Shown: positions 1 through 9,061, counted from the stretch's first letter. The stretch: DNA of 64,000 bases from Leeuwenhoekiella sp. (GCA_002708845.1 PAPI01000022.1:372001-436000); one strand, 5' to 3'. Notes: generated by a model from the sequence alone, not told the origin. Program-made: numbers and translations.

Positions 1-152
1 TGGATGAGCACGCAATAGCACTCAAAGAGGGAGGTGAAAATCTAGTTAGCGAAGACCTAATCCGGAAAGCTCAGAATTCAAAAGTATCTCCATTTTCGTT
101 TTTCTTACGAAAACTGGTTTTCAGAATTCTTAAGAGATTTTTCAAACTGTAA
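1..152 (+). CDS. C-terminal end of an unidentified protein, cut by the window edge
   Basis: An open frame runs from the window edge (codons in phase with base 3) to a TAA at 150-152, giving about 50 residues. The visible tail is charged, then ends in a basic and aromatic stretch (RILKRFFKL). The stop lies only three bases before the next start, so this is the preceding gene of the same polysaccharide operon. No family can be named from the tail. A glycosyltransferase is a reasonable guess from context only. Confidence 0.6.
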   Translation, partial: DEHAIALKEGGENLVSEDLIRKAQNSKVSPFSFFLRKLVFRILKRFFKL

Positions 153-155
153 TTA

Positions 156-1418
156 TTGGATTTAGACCCAAAGAAAATACTGGTTGTAACCGACTCCATT
201 AACGCCGAAGATAGCAGTGGCTCTAAGGCTAATGTTGCTTTTATTAAAAGTTTGGTTTCTTCTGGTTATAAGGTGAGTGTTATACACTATACCCAGCGTG
301 AATCTCAGGTAATGGGAGCAAGTTGCTTTTTGGCAGAACAACGGAGAACGAATATATTCTATATCCTTGGAGGTATACAGCGTACTGCTCAGCGTAATTT
401 GGATGTAGATTGGTCAGTATTTTTGGAGAACAGCTTTGGATTTAGTTTTACATTCTTCAACGATACTAAATCTCTTGTAAAAAAGATCAAAAGCTTTAAT
501 GTTCGCAATTTTGATTTAGTAATAACCTTAAGTAAAGGGGAAAGTTTTCGACCCCATTATGCATTAGTACAATTACCTGAGTGGCACGAGAAATGGCTGG
601 CTTACGTTCACGATCCATATCCTTTTCAGCATTACCCCAAACCCTATACTTTTGTTCCTAAGGGCGCAAAGCAGAAAGATCATTTTTTTCAAAAGGTAGC
701 TTCTCAGTGTAGATATGCAGGCTTTCCCTCGCGTCTTTTAGCAGAGCATATGATAGGATTTTACCCCTTGTTTAACGAGAAATCGGTGATCATCCCACAT
801 CAATACGATAATGAGATTACAGAGGTTTCACTGCCTTCTTTTTTTAAGGAAAATGTGTTCAACATCCTTCATACAGGGAACTTAATTGGCGGAAGATCTC
901 CACAGGGTTTGCTTGAGGGATTTCAATTATTTTTAGATACTCATCAGGAAGCAAGAGGGAATGCCAATTTATATTTGGTGGGCCCTTCCAGCAATTATAA
1001 ACAATTGATACGATCGTTTGCATCCATTGCGCAGTTTATCTATCACCCGGGCGTTTCCTATGCTGAATCTTTGGCGTTACAACAAGCCGCAACTGTAAAC
1101 CTTATTATTGAAGCGAGTGATACCGACTTTAGTCCGTTTTTACCGGCAAAAATGGCGCACAATGTATTTTGTGATAAACCAATACTTGCGCTAAGTCCAA
1201 AACAGAGCGAGGTTAGAAGACTGCTTGGGGATGAGTACCTCTGGCAGACTGAAGCAGACGACTCAGAGCAGATTGCCAAAATTATCTCTGAGCTTTATTT
1301 CAAATGGAAAAATACAAAGGTAAACTCCTGGCGTTTAGATCGCCCCGATTTACAGGCTTATTTTTCATCGGAATACCTCAATAAACAGATTCAAAGTCTC
1401 CTTGATGCCTCTGCTTGA
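156..1418 (+). CDS. GT4-like (GT-B fold) glycosyltransferase
   Basis: A 420-residue protein that probably transfers a sugar from a nucleotide donor during assembly of the surface polysaccharide. The N-terminus ILVVTDSINAEDSSGS resembles the first Rossmann strand and loop of GT-B enzymes. The C-terminal half has the donor-side pattern: ILHTGNLIGGRSPQGLLEGF, then LYLVGPSSN, then FLPAKMAHNVFCDKPILAL. The start is TTG, chosen because it follows the previous stop by three bases and no upstream alternative exists. It overlaps the next gene. Donor and acceptor cannot be told from sequence alone. Confidence 0.75.
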   Translation: MDLDPKKILVVTDSINAEDSSGSKANVAFIKSLVSSGYKVSVIHYTQRESQVMGASCFLAEQRRTNIFYILGGIQRTAQRNLDVDWSVFLENSFGFSFTFFNDTKSLVKKIKSFNVRNFDLVITLSKGESFRPHYALVQLPEWHEKWLAYVHDPYPFQHYPKPYTFVPKGAKQKDHFFQKVASQCRYAGFPSRLLAEHMIGFYPLFNEKSVIIPHQYDNEITEVSLPSFFKENVFNILHTGNLIGGRSPQGLLEGFQLFLDTHQEARGNANLYLVGPSSNYKQLIRSFASIAQFIYHPGVSYAESLALQQAATVNLIIEASDTDFSPFLPAKMAHNVFCDKPILALSPKQSEVRRLLGDEYLWQTEADDSEQIAKIISELYFKWKNTKVNSWRLDRPDLQAYFSSEYLNKQIQSLLDASA

Positions 1419-2319
1419 TTCCCAACAGGTAAGCATACTGATAACCACGTACAACCGTAAAAAGGAGCTGATTTTCACCCTAAATACCTTGCGAGATGTT
1501 ATTAGTCCTGACGGGATTTACATTTGGGATGATGCCTCTACAGACGGCACTTTTGAATATATTTCTAAAGAATTTCCGGAGATTAATATGTTTCAGAATA
1601 CAGAAAATAAGGGATTGATAGCTAACCGGAATCACCTGATGCAAGCCGTGACTACAGAATATGTTATTTCCCTTGACGATGACGCAAATTTTTTAAATCC
1701 TAAAGAATTAAAAAAAGCAGTATCCTTTATGCGTGAGAACTGCAATTGTGCGGTTTTATCATTCCGACTTTTCTGGGATTTAAATAAACCAGCAAGTCAA
1801 AACACAAGTGAAGAAGTCTATCAGACCGGTAATTTTCTGGGAGGTGCACACCTGATGCGTAAAAAAGCCTGGGATAACTGTATAAAATCCTATCCAGAAT
1901 GGTATCATTTTTACGGAGAGGAAGATTTTGCCTCTATGAAATTATTTAAAGCAGGACAAAGCGTGTTTTATTTTCCAAAAGTGCTCCTTCATCATCGCGT
2001 ATCTCTGAGAAGTCGAAAAAAAAGCGCTGAAAATACCCGCTTAAGAACCAAATGGGCTTTGCAGGCTGCCTGGAGTAATTATTTGATTTTTTACCCAAAA
2101 CAAAAAGCCTGGTTTAAAATTATGTATTCCATAAAGGAACAAGTAAGGCTGAAATTTTTAAAAGGAGATTTCAGTATTCTGAGAACGCTAGGTTCAGCCG
2201 GAATAGCGCTAATTCAAAATAGGCACTATCGCAAAAAGCTGGATTTACGTTTTTCTAACGAAGAACTTCAAACCTATTTGTCACTCCCTCAAGCACCCGT
2301 CTTTTGGAAACCGGAATAA
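1405..2319 (+). CDS. GT2 family glycosyltransferase
   Basis: An inverting GT-A type sugar transferase. The N-terminal nucleotide-binding part reads VSILITTYNRKKEL, followed by a WDDAST segment and the metal-binding acidic cluster DDDANF. A later GEEDF motif fits the catalytic-base region of GT2 enzymes. No membrane segments are seen, so it likely works at the cytoplasmic face on a lipid-linked acceptor. ATG at 1405 is preferred to the TTG immediately before it. It overlaps the previous gene by 14 bp and the next by 16 bp, which suggests translational coupling. Confidence 0.85.
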   Translation: MPLLDSQQVSILITTYNRKKELIFTLNTLRDVISPDGIYIWDDASTDGTFEYISKEFPEINMFQNTENKGLIANRNHLMQAVTTEYVISLDDDANFLNPKELKKAVSFMRENCNCAVLSFRLFWDLNKPASQNTSEEVYQTGNFLGGAHLMRKKAWDNCIKSYPEWYHFYGEEDFASMKLFKAGQSVFYFPKVLLHHRVSLRSRKKSAENTRLRTKWALQAAWSNYLIFYPKQKAWFKIMYSIKEQVRLKFLKGDFSILRTLGSAGIALIQNRHYRKKLDLRFSNEELQTYLSLPQAPVFWKPE

Positions 2320-3125
2320 ACCTTTCGGAAATCGCACTGTTGACTACGGTGGCCAATTTTGATCTGTATAAAAAAACCAGACCTTATCAGCCGGCTGGAA
2401 TTCGAAAAATCGTCATTGATGGTCGGGAAGGTATGTATGGGCTGGATAGTTTACTCTATACATTTGAAAAGTTACCGCTTAGCGGCATCAAATGGTTGAT
2501 CCTGGCAGATGAAGATGTTTTATTTCTGGAAAATAAAGCGCTTGTAGACATCATCAAAGAAATGGATTCGGCTAATTATACAGTCGCGGGTATAAGAGAT
2601 GGTGGGACAATGCCAAATCGCAGGCATAATCCCTATGTTCCGAACACCTTTTTTTGTATTCTTGATTTTCAGGCTATTTCCGGAATTTATTATAGAAAGG
2701 AGATACAAGAACAGCAGTTTATAAACGCTGATGAGTTTCGGGAAGATTTAGCAGGTTTAAAAGTAGGTTTTGACAGGACTTCGCTGTATGAACCCTACTA
2801 TCGGTTCTTTTTATGGCTTAAGCGGAAGGATCACAAATTTCTGTTTCTAGAAGCCGACCTGTTACATCCGGATACAGACGAATTAGCAACGGAAGTATAC
2901 GGGTTAAATAAAAAAAGAATCCTCATTCATACCTGGTATGCGCGGGCTTATGGGAGAAATGAACAGCAGACAAAGCGTATTGATGCCATTATAGAAACTT
3001 ATGCTCCAAGTCTTAATAGTAAACCCGATGAAGCTGAGATTTATAAGGATCATTTTTATAAATATAAGTTAGGTTTCAGAAAGTTGAGAAGAAGAGTTCA
3101 AACCAGAATTGATAAACTATTTTGA
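2304..3125 (+). CDS. unrecognised protein in polysaccharide cluster, possible glycosyltransferase
   Basis: A 273-residue protein that I cannot place in a named family. It contains IKWLILADEDVLF, an acidic motif that could be the DxD-like metal site of a GT-A transferase, and a conserved-looking segment around GGTMPNRRHNPYVPNTFF. The C-terminal 30 residues are strongly basic. It lies between two GT2 genes and overlaps both, with TTG as the only available start near the previous stop. Position suggests a role in the same sugar-assembly pathway, possibly as a transferase with an unusual specificity; this is inference. Confidence 0.55.
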   Translation: METGINLSEIALLTTVANFDLYKKTRPYQPAGIRKIVIDGREGMYGLDSLLYTFEKLPLSGIKWLILADEDVLFLENKALVDIIKEMDSANYTVAGIRDGGTMPNRRHNPYVPNTFFCILDFQAISGIYYRKEIQEQQFINADEFREDLAGLKVGFDRTSLYEPYYRFFLWLKRKDHKFLFLEADLLHPDTDELATEVYGLNKKRILIHTWYARAYGRNEQQTKRIDAIIETYAPSLNSKPDEAEIYKDHFYKYKLGFRKLRRRVQTRIDKLF

Positions 3126-4069
3126 TGAGTGATTTGGTTTCTATAATTATTCCCGTTTACAATCGGGAAGCCTATTTACGACCGACGCTTCAATCAATAC
3201 AAACACAAACTTATGGCAATTGGGAGTGTTTTCTTGTTGATGATCACAGTACAGATACTTCTTTGTATATATTAAAAGAGTTTGAAAAAGAAGATCCTCG
3301 ATTTAAAGTATTGGTTCGCCCCCATAGCCGTCCCAAAGGAGCAAACGCCTGCCGTAATTATGGTTTCGAAAAAGCGTCAGGCAAATACATAAACTGGTTT
3401 GATTCTGATGATCTTATGGAACCGGATTTTATTCGGAATAAGGTTGCTGCTTTAGATGCGCAAACAGATATTGTTTTGTCAAAAACAAAAATCTATTATG
3501 TCACAGATCAAACTGAAGTCTTTGAGAAGCGTACAAACTTGACGTCAAACCTACTTGAAGATTTTATAACCCGTAAGATATCCTGGTATTTACCGGATCC
3601 CATGTATGCCAAAACGTTTTTGGATAGGCATAATCTAGTTTTTGACGAACAGCTTTTAGGTGGACAGGATCGGGATTTTTTTCAGCGAATATTGTTGAAT
3701 GAACCGAAAATGATCGTTATAGATGACTATTTAACTACTTACGTAAAACACGGGGCGAGTATTTCAGAAAAAATATACAAACAAGGGAATTTTAAGATTA
3801 CCCAATCAAGGGTTTGTGCTCTGATTTCCTATATTCAAACCTTGAAATCTAAGGGTAAGTTGTCTCCTTTGCTCAAAACGTTTTATGCTACTGAATTGCG
3901 AAAAATGATCCCGCTGGTTTACAGGGATTCAAAAACTACTCAATCCATTTTAAAAATGTTGATGAGACTAAGTTCTTTCAATTTTGAAACACTTAAAAAT
4001 TGGAGTAAGGTGAGTTTAGGGCTTTCCAGTTTGATGATTACCGGTAAAGGTCAAAAGCTTTTCAAATGA
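3125..4069 (+). CDS. GT2 family glycosyltransferase
   Basis: A 314-residue GT-A transferase. The first 45 residues are classic for the family (VSIIIPVYNREAYL, then ECFLVDDHSTD). The metal-binding DxD equivalent is NWFDSDDLMEPDF near residue 100, and GGQDRDFFQR fits the acceptor and catalytic-base region. ATG at 3125 overlaps the preceding TGA by one base (TGATG), a typical coupled start, and is preferred to the TTG three bases earlier. The gene ends inside the start of neuA. Substrate unknown. Confidence 0.87.
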   Translation: MSDLVSIIIPVYNREAYLRPTLQSIQTQTYGNWECFLVDDHSTDTSLYILKEFEKEDPRFKVLVRPHSRPKGANACRNYGFEKASGKYINWFDSDDLMEPDFIRNKVAALDAQTDIVLSKTKIYYVTDQTEVFEKRTNLTSNLLEDFITRKISWYLPDPMYAKTFLDRHNLVFDEQLLGGQDRDFFQRILLNEPKMIVIDDYLTTYVKHGASISEKIYKQGNFKITQSRVCALISYIQTLKSKGKLSPLLKTFYATELRKMIPLVYRDSKTTQSILKMLMRLSSFNFETLKNWSKVSLGLSSLMITGKGQKLFK

Positions 4070-4725
4070 AAAATTACCTTGTATTAATTCCAGCTCGTGC
4101 CGGTTCGCAAAGACTTCCTGGCAAAAATATACGGCAATTAGGTGATAAACCACTTATTGGTTACAGTATTGACTATGCTAAGGAAAATGATTTGGAAGAT
4201 ATTGTGATAACATCAAATGATACGGGTGTTCTCGATTATGCGGTTAAAAGTGGAGTACAGACTGTAGAGAGACCCCATGCATTAGCCGGTCACCAAGAGC
4301 CGGTAGTCACAGCTATTCAACACGCAGTAAATCAACTCCGTCAGCAATACGATGCGGTTATTTTGTTACAGCCTACAAACCCGTTAAGACCGAAAGGTCT
4401 TCTTAAAGATGCCATCGCGATTTTTGAACGGGAGGATTGTGATAGTCTAATGACCGTTTCCCGAAATGAGCATAAACTGGGAACCATTTCAAATAATCGG
4501 TTTACACCATACAATTATAAAATGGGTCAGCGCAGTCAGGATTTAGAACCCTTGTATTATGAAAATGGACTGCTCTATATTTTTAAAACGGAATTATTAA
4601 AAGAGGGAAAACTTCTCGGGGAAAACAACCATCCCTTAGTTGTTGATCACCCTTTTGCCGAAATCGACATTGATACGGAAGCCGATTTTAAAAAGGCTAA
4701 GTTGTACTTGAAATTTTATAACTAA
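4066..4725 (+). CDS. neuA: acylneuraminate (nonulosonate) cytidylyltransferase
   Basis: Activates a nonulosonic acid (sialic acid or a relative) with CTP to give the CMP-sugar used by a transferase. The signature is at the N-terminus: [16 protein letters not shown], the CTP-binding loop of the CMP-NeuAc/CMP-KDO synthetase family. QPTNPLRP and [10 protein letters not shown] are further family motifs. The length of 219 residues fits the single-domain bacterial enzyme. It overlaps the preceding GT2 by 4 bp and is followed directly by neuB and neuC. Neu5Ac, legionaminic and related acids use very similar enzymes, so the exact sugar is open. Confidence 0.9.
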   Translation: MKNYLVLIPARAGSQRLPGKNIRQLGDKPLIGYSIDYAKENDLEDIVITSNDTGVLDYAVKSGVQTVERPHALAGHQEPVVTAIQHAVNQLRQQYDAVILLQPTNPLRPKGLLKDAIAIFEREDCDSLMTVSRNEHKLGTISNNRFTPYNYKMGQRSQDLEPLYYENGLLYIFKTELLKEGKLLGENNHPLVVDHPFAEIDIDTEADFKKAKLYLKFYN

Positions 4726-4741
4726 GAATAAAACAAAACTT

Positions 4742-5782
4742 TTGAATCCATACATCCAAATCGAGAATCGTAAAATAGGACGGGATTACCCACCACTGGT
4801 CATAGCCGAAATCGGCATCAATCACGAAGGTTCACTTCAGGTTGCAAAGGAGATGGTTGATGCAGCTTACCGGGCCGGGGCAGAGGTCGTCAAACACCAG
4901 ACACACATTGTTGAAGATGAAATGAGTGGTGCTGCCAAAAAAGTAATACCCGGGAATGCAGCTGTTTCTATTTACGAGATTATGAAGCGTTGCGCGCTTG
5001 ATGAATCCGATGAAATTGCCTTAAAAAACTATGTGGAAGAAAAAGGAATGATTTTCATCTCCACACCATTTTCCCGTGCTGCAGCAAACCGGCTTCAGGC
5101 TATGAATGTTGCGGCCTATAAAATCGGTTCGGGAGAATGCAATAATTATCCCTTACTAAAACACATTGCAGGCTTTGGCAAACCGGTCATCCTTAGTACA
5201 GGTATGAATACCCTTGAAAGTATTTCTAAGGCAGTTCAGATTTTTAAAGATGCCGGTATCTCTTTCGCTTTGCTGCATACTACCAATTTATATCCAACGC
5301 CCACCCATTTAGTCAGACTGGGCGCAATGACTCAAGTTCACGAGGCATTTCCTGATGTACCCTTTGGCTTATCAGATCATACGTTAAATAACAATGCCTG
5401 TCTGGGTGCAGTGGCTTTAGGTGCCTCCATCTTAGAACGTCATTTTACAGATCATATGCAGCGCACAGGTCCGGATATTGTTTGTAGTATGGATGAGAAA
5501 GCTTGCAGCGAACTCATAAAATCCAGTAATGAAATCTGGCAGATGCGCGGGGGCGAAAAAGCTCCGGCAAAGGAAGAACAGGTGACCATTGATTTTGCAT
5601 TCGCCACCCTTTGTACCATCGCTCCGATCGAAAAGGGAGAAGTCTTTACGGAAAAAAACATATGGGTAAAACGGCCGGGAACCGGTGAGATTTTGGCCGA
5701 ACATTTTGAAGATATTCTTGGAAAAAAAGCAACACGCGCAATTGCTGAAGATGAACAGTTGAAAAGGAGCGATATCCTGTGA
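4742..5782 (+). CDS. neuB: N-acetylneuraminate synthase family enzyme
   Basis: Condenses an N-acetylmannosamine-type sugar with phosphoenolpyruvate to form the nine-carbon nonulosonic acid. The TIM-barrel domain (about 1-270) contains [45 protein letters not shown] and HTTNLYPTP; the last 60 residues form the antifreeze-like SAF domain that closes the active site in dimers. From memory the [11 protein letters not shown] segment resembles Campylobacter NeuB1, the Neu5Ac enzyme, more than LegI; this should be tested by phylogeny. TTG start, 16 bp after neuA; it overlaps neuC by 4 bp. Confidence 0.92.
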   Translation: MNPYIQIENRKIGRDYPPLVIAEIGINHEGSLQVAKEMVDAAYRAGAEVVKHQTHIVEDEMSGAAKKVIPGNAAVSIYEIMKRCALDESDEIALKNYVEEKGMIFISTPFSRAAANRLQAMNVAAYKIGSGECNNYPLLKHIAGFGKPVILSTGMNTLESISKAVQIFKDAGISFALLHTTNLYPTPTHLVRLGAMTQVHEAFPDVPFGLSDHTLNNNACLGAVALGASILERHFTDHMQRTGPDIVCSMDEKACSELIKSSNEIWQMRGGEKAPAKEEQVTIDFAFATLCTIAPIEKGEVFTEKNIWVKRPGTGEILAEHFEDILGKKATRAIAEDEQLKRSDIL

Positions 5783-6903
5783 AAAGAAGAATAGCTTTCC
5801 TTAGCGGTACGCGGGCAGATTTTGGGAAATTGAAATCGCTGATACAAGCAGTAAACGATGCCTCAGATTTTGAGTATGGTATTTTTGCTACCGGCATGCA
5901 TTTACTGGAGCAGTATGGTCTAACCGTTATTGAGATCGAAAAGGCCGGTTTTCAAAATATCTATCGCTTTCCAAATCATACCTCTGAGGCTACGATGGAC
6001 CTGACCCTGGCTAAAACCATAGAAGGTTTTTCAACCTATTTAAAGACTTTTCAACCGGACTTGATTATCGTGCACGGCGACCGGGTTGAAGCCTTGGCAG
6101 GGGCGATTGTGGGTTCGTTAAATAATATTTTGGTGGGTCATATTGAAGGCGGTGAACTTTCGGGGACCGTTGACGAACTCATTCGGCATTCAGTCAGTAA
6201 ATTGAGTCACATTCATTTTGTCTCTCACGAGACAGCAGCTAAACGCCTGGTGCAGATGGGCGAACTCGAGAGCAGTATTTTCAATATTGGTTCAGCAGAT
6301 CTGGATGTTTTGTTTAGCGATAGCCTACCGCCTTTAAAAACTGCAAAAGCCTACTACGACATTCCTTTTAAGAATTATGCAGTAGTCTTATTTCATTCCG
6401 TGACCACCGCGCATCAGGAAACAGCGGCTCATGCAGCTGACTTTGTTGAAGCCCTTTTGGAAGATGATCAGGATTATATTGTGATTTATCCCAATAACGA
6501 CCTGGGGTCTTCTGCTATTTTAGAGGGGTATCAGCAATTTGAAGGACATTCCAGATTCAGGCTTTTTCCGTCTTTGCGGTTTGAATATTTTATTACCTTG
6601 CTCAAAAACGCAGCCTTTTTGATAGGAAACAGCAGTGCCGGGATTCACGAGGCACCTTATTTAGGAATACCTACCATTAATGTGGGCAGACGCCAGGAAA
6701 ACCGCGATTTAAAAACGGATAGCATCATTCACGTGGATAATACAAAAGCAGCTATTTCCGCCGGTATTGCTTCCGCAAAAGCACTAAACGTTAATCCAAA
6801 AGGCAAAAAATCGGCTAAAACAGCCGCCTCCGGTTTTCTGGAAGCATTAAGAAGCGAAACATTTTGGCAAATTGATCATCAGAAGCAATTCCGGGATCTT
6901 TAA
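5779..6903 (+). CDS. neuC: hydrolysing UDP-GlcNAc 2-epimerase family enzyme
   Basis: Converts a UDP-N-acetylglucosamine-type sugar to the free 2-epimer (ManNAc or a 2,4-diacetamido analogue) that NeuB uses. GT-B-like epimerase fold: [13 protein letters not shown] at the N-terminus, [30 protein letters not shown] and [19 protein letters not shown] are the family landmarks. The GTG start overlaps the neuB stop by 4 bp, so neuA-neuB-neuC form one block. It could equally be called LegG/NeuC; no genes for making bacillosamine precursors are seen here, which mildly favours Neu5Ac. A palindromic repeat begins four bases after its stop. Confidence 0.88.
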   Translation: MKRRIAFLSGTRADFGKLKSLIQAVNDASDFEYGIFATGMHLLEQYGLTVIEIEKAGFQNIYRFPNHTSEATMDLTLAKTIEGFSTYLKTFQPDLIIVHGDRVEALAGAIVGSLNNILVGHIEGGELSGTVDELIRHSVSKLSHIHFVSHETAAKRLVQMGELESSIFNIGSADLDVLFSDSLPPLKTAKAYYDIPFKNYAVVLFHSVTTAHQETAAHAADFVEALLEDDQDYIVIYPNNDLGSSAILEGYQQFEGHSRFRLFPSLRFEYFITLLKNAAFLIGNSSAGIHEAPYLGIPTINVGRRQENRDLKTDSIIHVDNTKAAISAGIASAKALNVNPKGKKSAKTAASGFLEALRSETFWQIDHQKQFRDL

Positions 6904-6906
6904 AGT

Positions 6907-7061
6907 GTCACTTCGACCTTGTCACTTCGAGTGAATTAAGTGTAGCGATAGTGAAACTTAATTTGTATCGAGAAGTATTCTTTGTTAGAGTAGTTCTTGT
7001 TAAATAGACTTCTCGATACAATTTTTTCGAACTTCCGTTCTCAAAAATCACTCGAAGTGAC
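6907..7061 (+). repeat. nested palindromic element, left copy
   Basis: Outer 14-bp perfect inverted repeat 6921-6934 / 7048-7061 (GTCACTTCGAGTGA). Inner 14-bp perfect inverted repeat 6963-6976 / 7008-7021 (TTGTATCGAGAAGT) with a 31-nt loop. Between the left arms lies a smaller hairpin, ATTAAGT 6935-6941 / ACTTAAT 6956-6962, with TAGCGATAG in its loop; the right side has a weaker GAAC/GTTC hairpin. An extra GTCACTTCGA precedes at 6907-6916. A diverged copy lies at 7416-7571 on the other side of the nuclease gene. Repeats of this look are, to my recollection, dispersed in flavobacterial genomes. Confidence 0.85.
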
Positions 7062-7119
7062 ATTATCGATTTAGATTTTTCATAAGTACTTTTTTCTTTA
7101 AAGATTAATTGATGGTTAT

Positions 7120-7410
7120 ATGAAAGTTTATAGTGTCTACATCCTTAAATGTAGAGATGAAACGTATTATACCGGTATAACGTCTGATCTTTGGGGGCGG
7201 ATTGAACAACATCAATCCGGGAAGTATAAAAACTCCTATACATATAGTAGAAGGCCAATTGAATTGGTTTATTATTGTGAGTTCACAGAGCCGGATTTAG
7301 CAATTGAATTTGAGAAAAGGGTTAAAAATTGGTCGCAGGCAAAGAAAGAAGCTTTAATAAATGGAGAATATGACAAGTTGCCGAATCTGGTTAAAAAGCG
7401 ATTTAAATAA
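7120..7410 (+). CDS. GIY-YIG single-domain nuclease
   Basis: A 96-residue protein made of one GIY-YIG (URI) nuclease domain, which cuts DNA with a metal ion, like the catalytic part of UvrC and some homing enzymes. The two half-motifs are VYIL (residues 6-9) and YYTGI; the arginine of the first helix is in WGRIEQH and the catalytic glutamate is in FEKRVKNW. No extra DNA-binding domain is present. The length is normal for the stand-alone COG2827-type family, whose function is poorly known. It is sandwiched between two related palindromic elements (58 bp and 5 bp away) inside an otherwise gap-free operon. Confidence 0.9.
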   Translation: MKVYSVYILKCRDETYYTGITSDLWGRIEQHQSGKYKNSYTYSRRPIELVYYCEFTEPDLAIEFEKRVKNWSQAKKEALINGEYDKLPNLVKKRFK

Positions 7411-7415
7411 TATTT

Positions 7416-7571
7416 GTTACTTCGAACGTAGTCGAAAAGCGAGTGGCTGGAGCATAGCGATAGCGGAGCTTCAGGCGTATCGAGAAGTCTTCTTTGATAG
7501 GATGTTTTCGCAAACCAAACTTCTCGATACACCAGTCTCGACTTAAGGTCTCGACCGGCACTCGAAGTGAC
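7416..7571 (+). repeat. nested palindromic element, right copy
   Basis: A diverged copy of the element at 6907-7061. The inner inverted repeat is 7477-7488 / 7519-7530 (GTATCGAGAAGT, 12 bp perfect). The outer arms are 7416-7425 (GTTACTTCGA) and 7562-7571 (TCGAAGTGAC), one mismatch. TAGCGATAG recurs at 7455-7463, as in the left copy, and both inner loops begin with TTCTTTG. The right side contains GTCTCGAC twice (7535-7542, 7548-7555). Further related sequence (CACTTCAAGTG at 7614-7624) runs up to the start of the next gene. Confidence 0.8.
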
Positions 7572-7621
7572 ATTCTCGAAACATTTGCTTTCGACTTTTT
7601 GGCCTTAATTAGACACTTCAA

Positions 7622-9061
7622 GTGACACTGAAAAATCAAATAACGCAATCAATTTTGAATTCTGAATCCCCAAAAACTTTAGGAATTGTCATTACAGATG
7701 GTGTCGGTTTTCGCAACTTCGTTTTAAGTACATTTCTTGAAGAGGCGGCACGCTCTTTTCCTAAAATAGTCATCTTTTCCGGACTGCCCTATACTGCTTT
7801 TCCAGAGCTGGATGCAGCGAAATTCACGATTGTTGAACTTCCGGTTTTTACCGAGACTAAGAAGAACTGGTTTTGGCGTAAACTCAAAGAAGTCGCGCAC
7901 CTTCAAAAGCATAAAACCAACCCGGGAATCGCAGATAATTATGAGATGAATAAGGCTAAAAGCTGGAGTCCGCACGGTATTTTAGTTCGTGCAGTTTATG
8001 CGGTCAGTTCGGTTTTTAATAGCGAAAAGAACATTCTTAAGTATGAGCAATTTCAGGAACAAAGCTTTGCAAATGATGCTGTCGTAAAACAGTACGGGCA
8101 ATTAATGCAGGAACACCAACCCGATTTATTGTTTTTCACCCATCAGCGTCCCCCTTTTATTGCTACGCTGGTTTTTTGGGCGAAAAAATTAAAAATACCC
8201 ACCGCATCCTTTATTTTTTCGTGGGATAATCTGGCCTCTAAAGGCAGGATGGCGGCAAGCTTTGACTATTTTTTAGTTTGGAGTGAATTGATGAAAATTG
8301 AGTTGCTTCGGTTTTACCCCTTTACAAAATCCGAAGCCGTTTCCATTGTAGGTACGCCACAATTTGAACCCTATGTATTACCTCAATTTGACATTCCAAA
8401 GGCTGAGTTTTATGAAACTTTCGGGCTAAATTCCAAAGAGAAAATCCTGTGCTACAGCTGTGCCGACGCAACCATTGGCCCCAACGATCCATTGGTGATC
8501 GCAACCCTGGCCGAAGGGATTCGCAACGGAGCGATTAAACCCTGTCAACTCCTGGTACGTACCTCACCTGCGGAAGACGAGAGCCGCTTTGCAGAAACCA
8601 AAGCGAAGTACCCGGAAATCAAATGGAATCACCCCAAATGGGAACTTACCCGTGAGGGGCACCCTGAGCCATGGTCGCAGCGCGTACCAACCCTCGAGGA
8701 TCTGAGTATGCTCAAAGCAATACTTAAATTTTGCGATCTCAACGTCAATATGTTATCTACTATGAGCCTTGACTTTATGTTGTTTGAAAAGCCGGTTGTA
8801 AATACGGCCTTTGGGAATGGGAACAACGGACTCTACAACGATCAGAGGTTTTTACACTACGAGCATTATGATAATGTGGTTAAGAGTGGTGCGGTGAAGA
8901 TTGCAAAGAACCAAGATGAACTTTTTAACGCAGTAAACGCCTATCTGGAAAATCCTGAACTTGATCTGGAAAACCGAAAAAAACTTATCGCAATGCAAGT
9001 GGGTAAACCCCTAGAAAAAACCACCAGGGCTTGTGTTGAAGCATTAAAAGCGAATCTATGA
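7622..9061 (+). CDS. probable GT-B fold transferase of the polysaccharide cluster
   Basis: A 479-residue protein that I do not recognise exactly. TLGIVITDGVGFRNFVL at the N-terminus, the central FIFSWDNLASKGRM and FLVWSELMKIELLRFYP followed by VGTPQFEPY, then a C-terminal half with LEDLSMLKAI and FMLFEKPVVNTAFG resemble the two Rossmann halves of UDP- or CDP-glycerol-type transferases. No signal or membrane segment. The GTG start lies within repeat-like sequence (CACTTCAAGTG); a TTG at 7655 is an alternative. It overlaps the next gene by 4 bp. Whether it handles the CMP-nonulosonate made by neuABC is open. Confidence 0.6.
   Translation: MTLKNQITQSILNSESPKTLGIVITDGVGFRNFVLSTFLEEAARSFPKIVIFSGLPYTAFPELDAAKFTIVELPVFTETKKNWFWRKLKEVAHLQKHKTNPGIADNYEMNKAKSWSPHGILVRAVYAVSSVFNSEKNILKYEQFQEQSFANDAVVKQYGQLMQEHQPDLLFFTHQRPPFIATLVFWAKKLKIPTASFIFSWDNLASKGRMAASFDYFLVWSELMKIELLRFYPFTKSEAVSIVGTPQFEPYVLPQFDIPKAEFYETFGLNSKEKILCYSCADATIGPNDPLVIATLAEGIRNGAIKPCQLLVRTSPAEDESRFAETKAKYPEIKWNHPKWELTREGHPEPWSQRVPTLEDLSMLKAILKFCDLNVNMLSTMSLDFMLFEKPVVNTAFGNGNNGLYNDQRFLHYEHYDNVVKSGAVKIAKNQDELFNAVNAYLENPELDLENRKKLIAMQVGKPLEKTTRACVEALKANL

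Noticed and set aside
6907-7571. Repeats near the GIY-YIG gene as a CRISPR array or transposon ends
   Set aside because: Only two copies, each a nested palindrome of about 150 bp; no equal spacers, no cas genes, no transposase and no clear target duplication.
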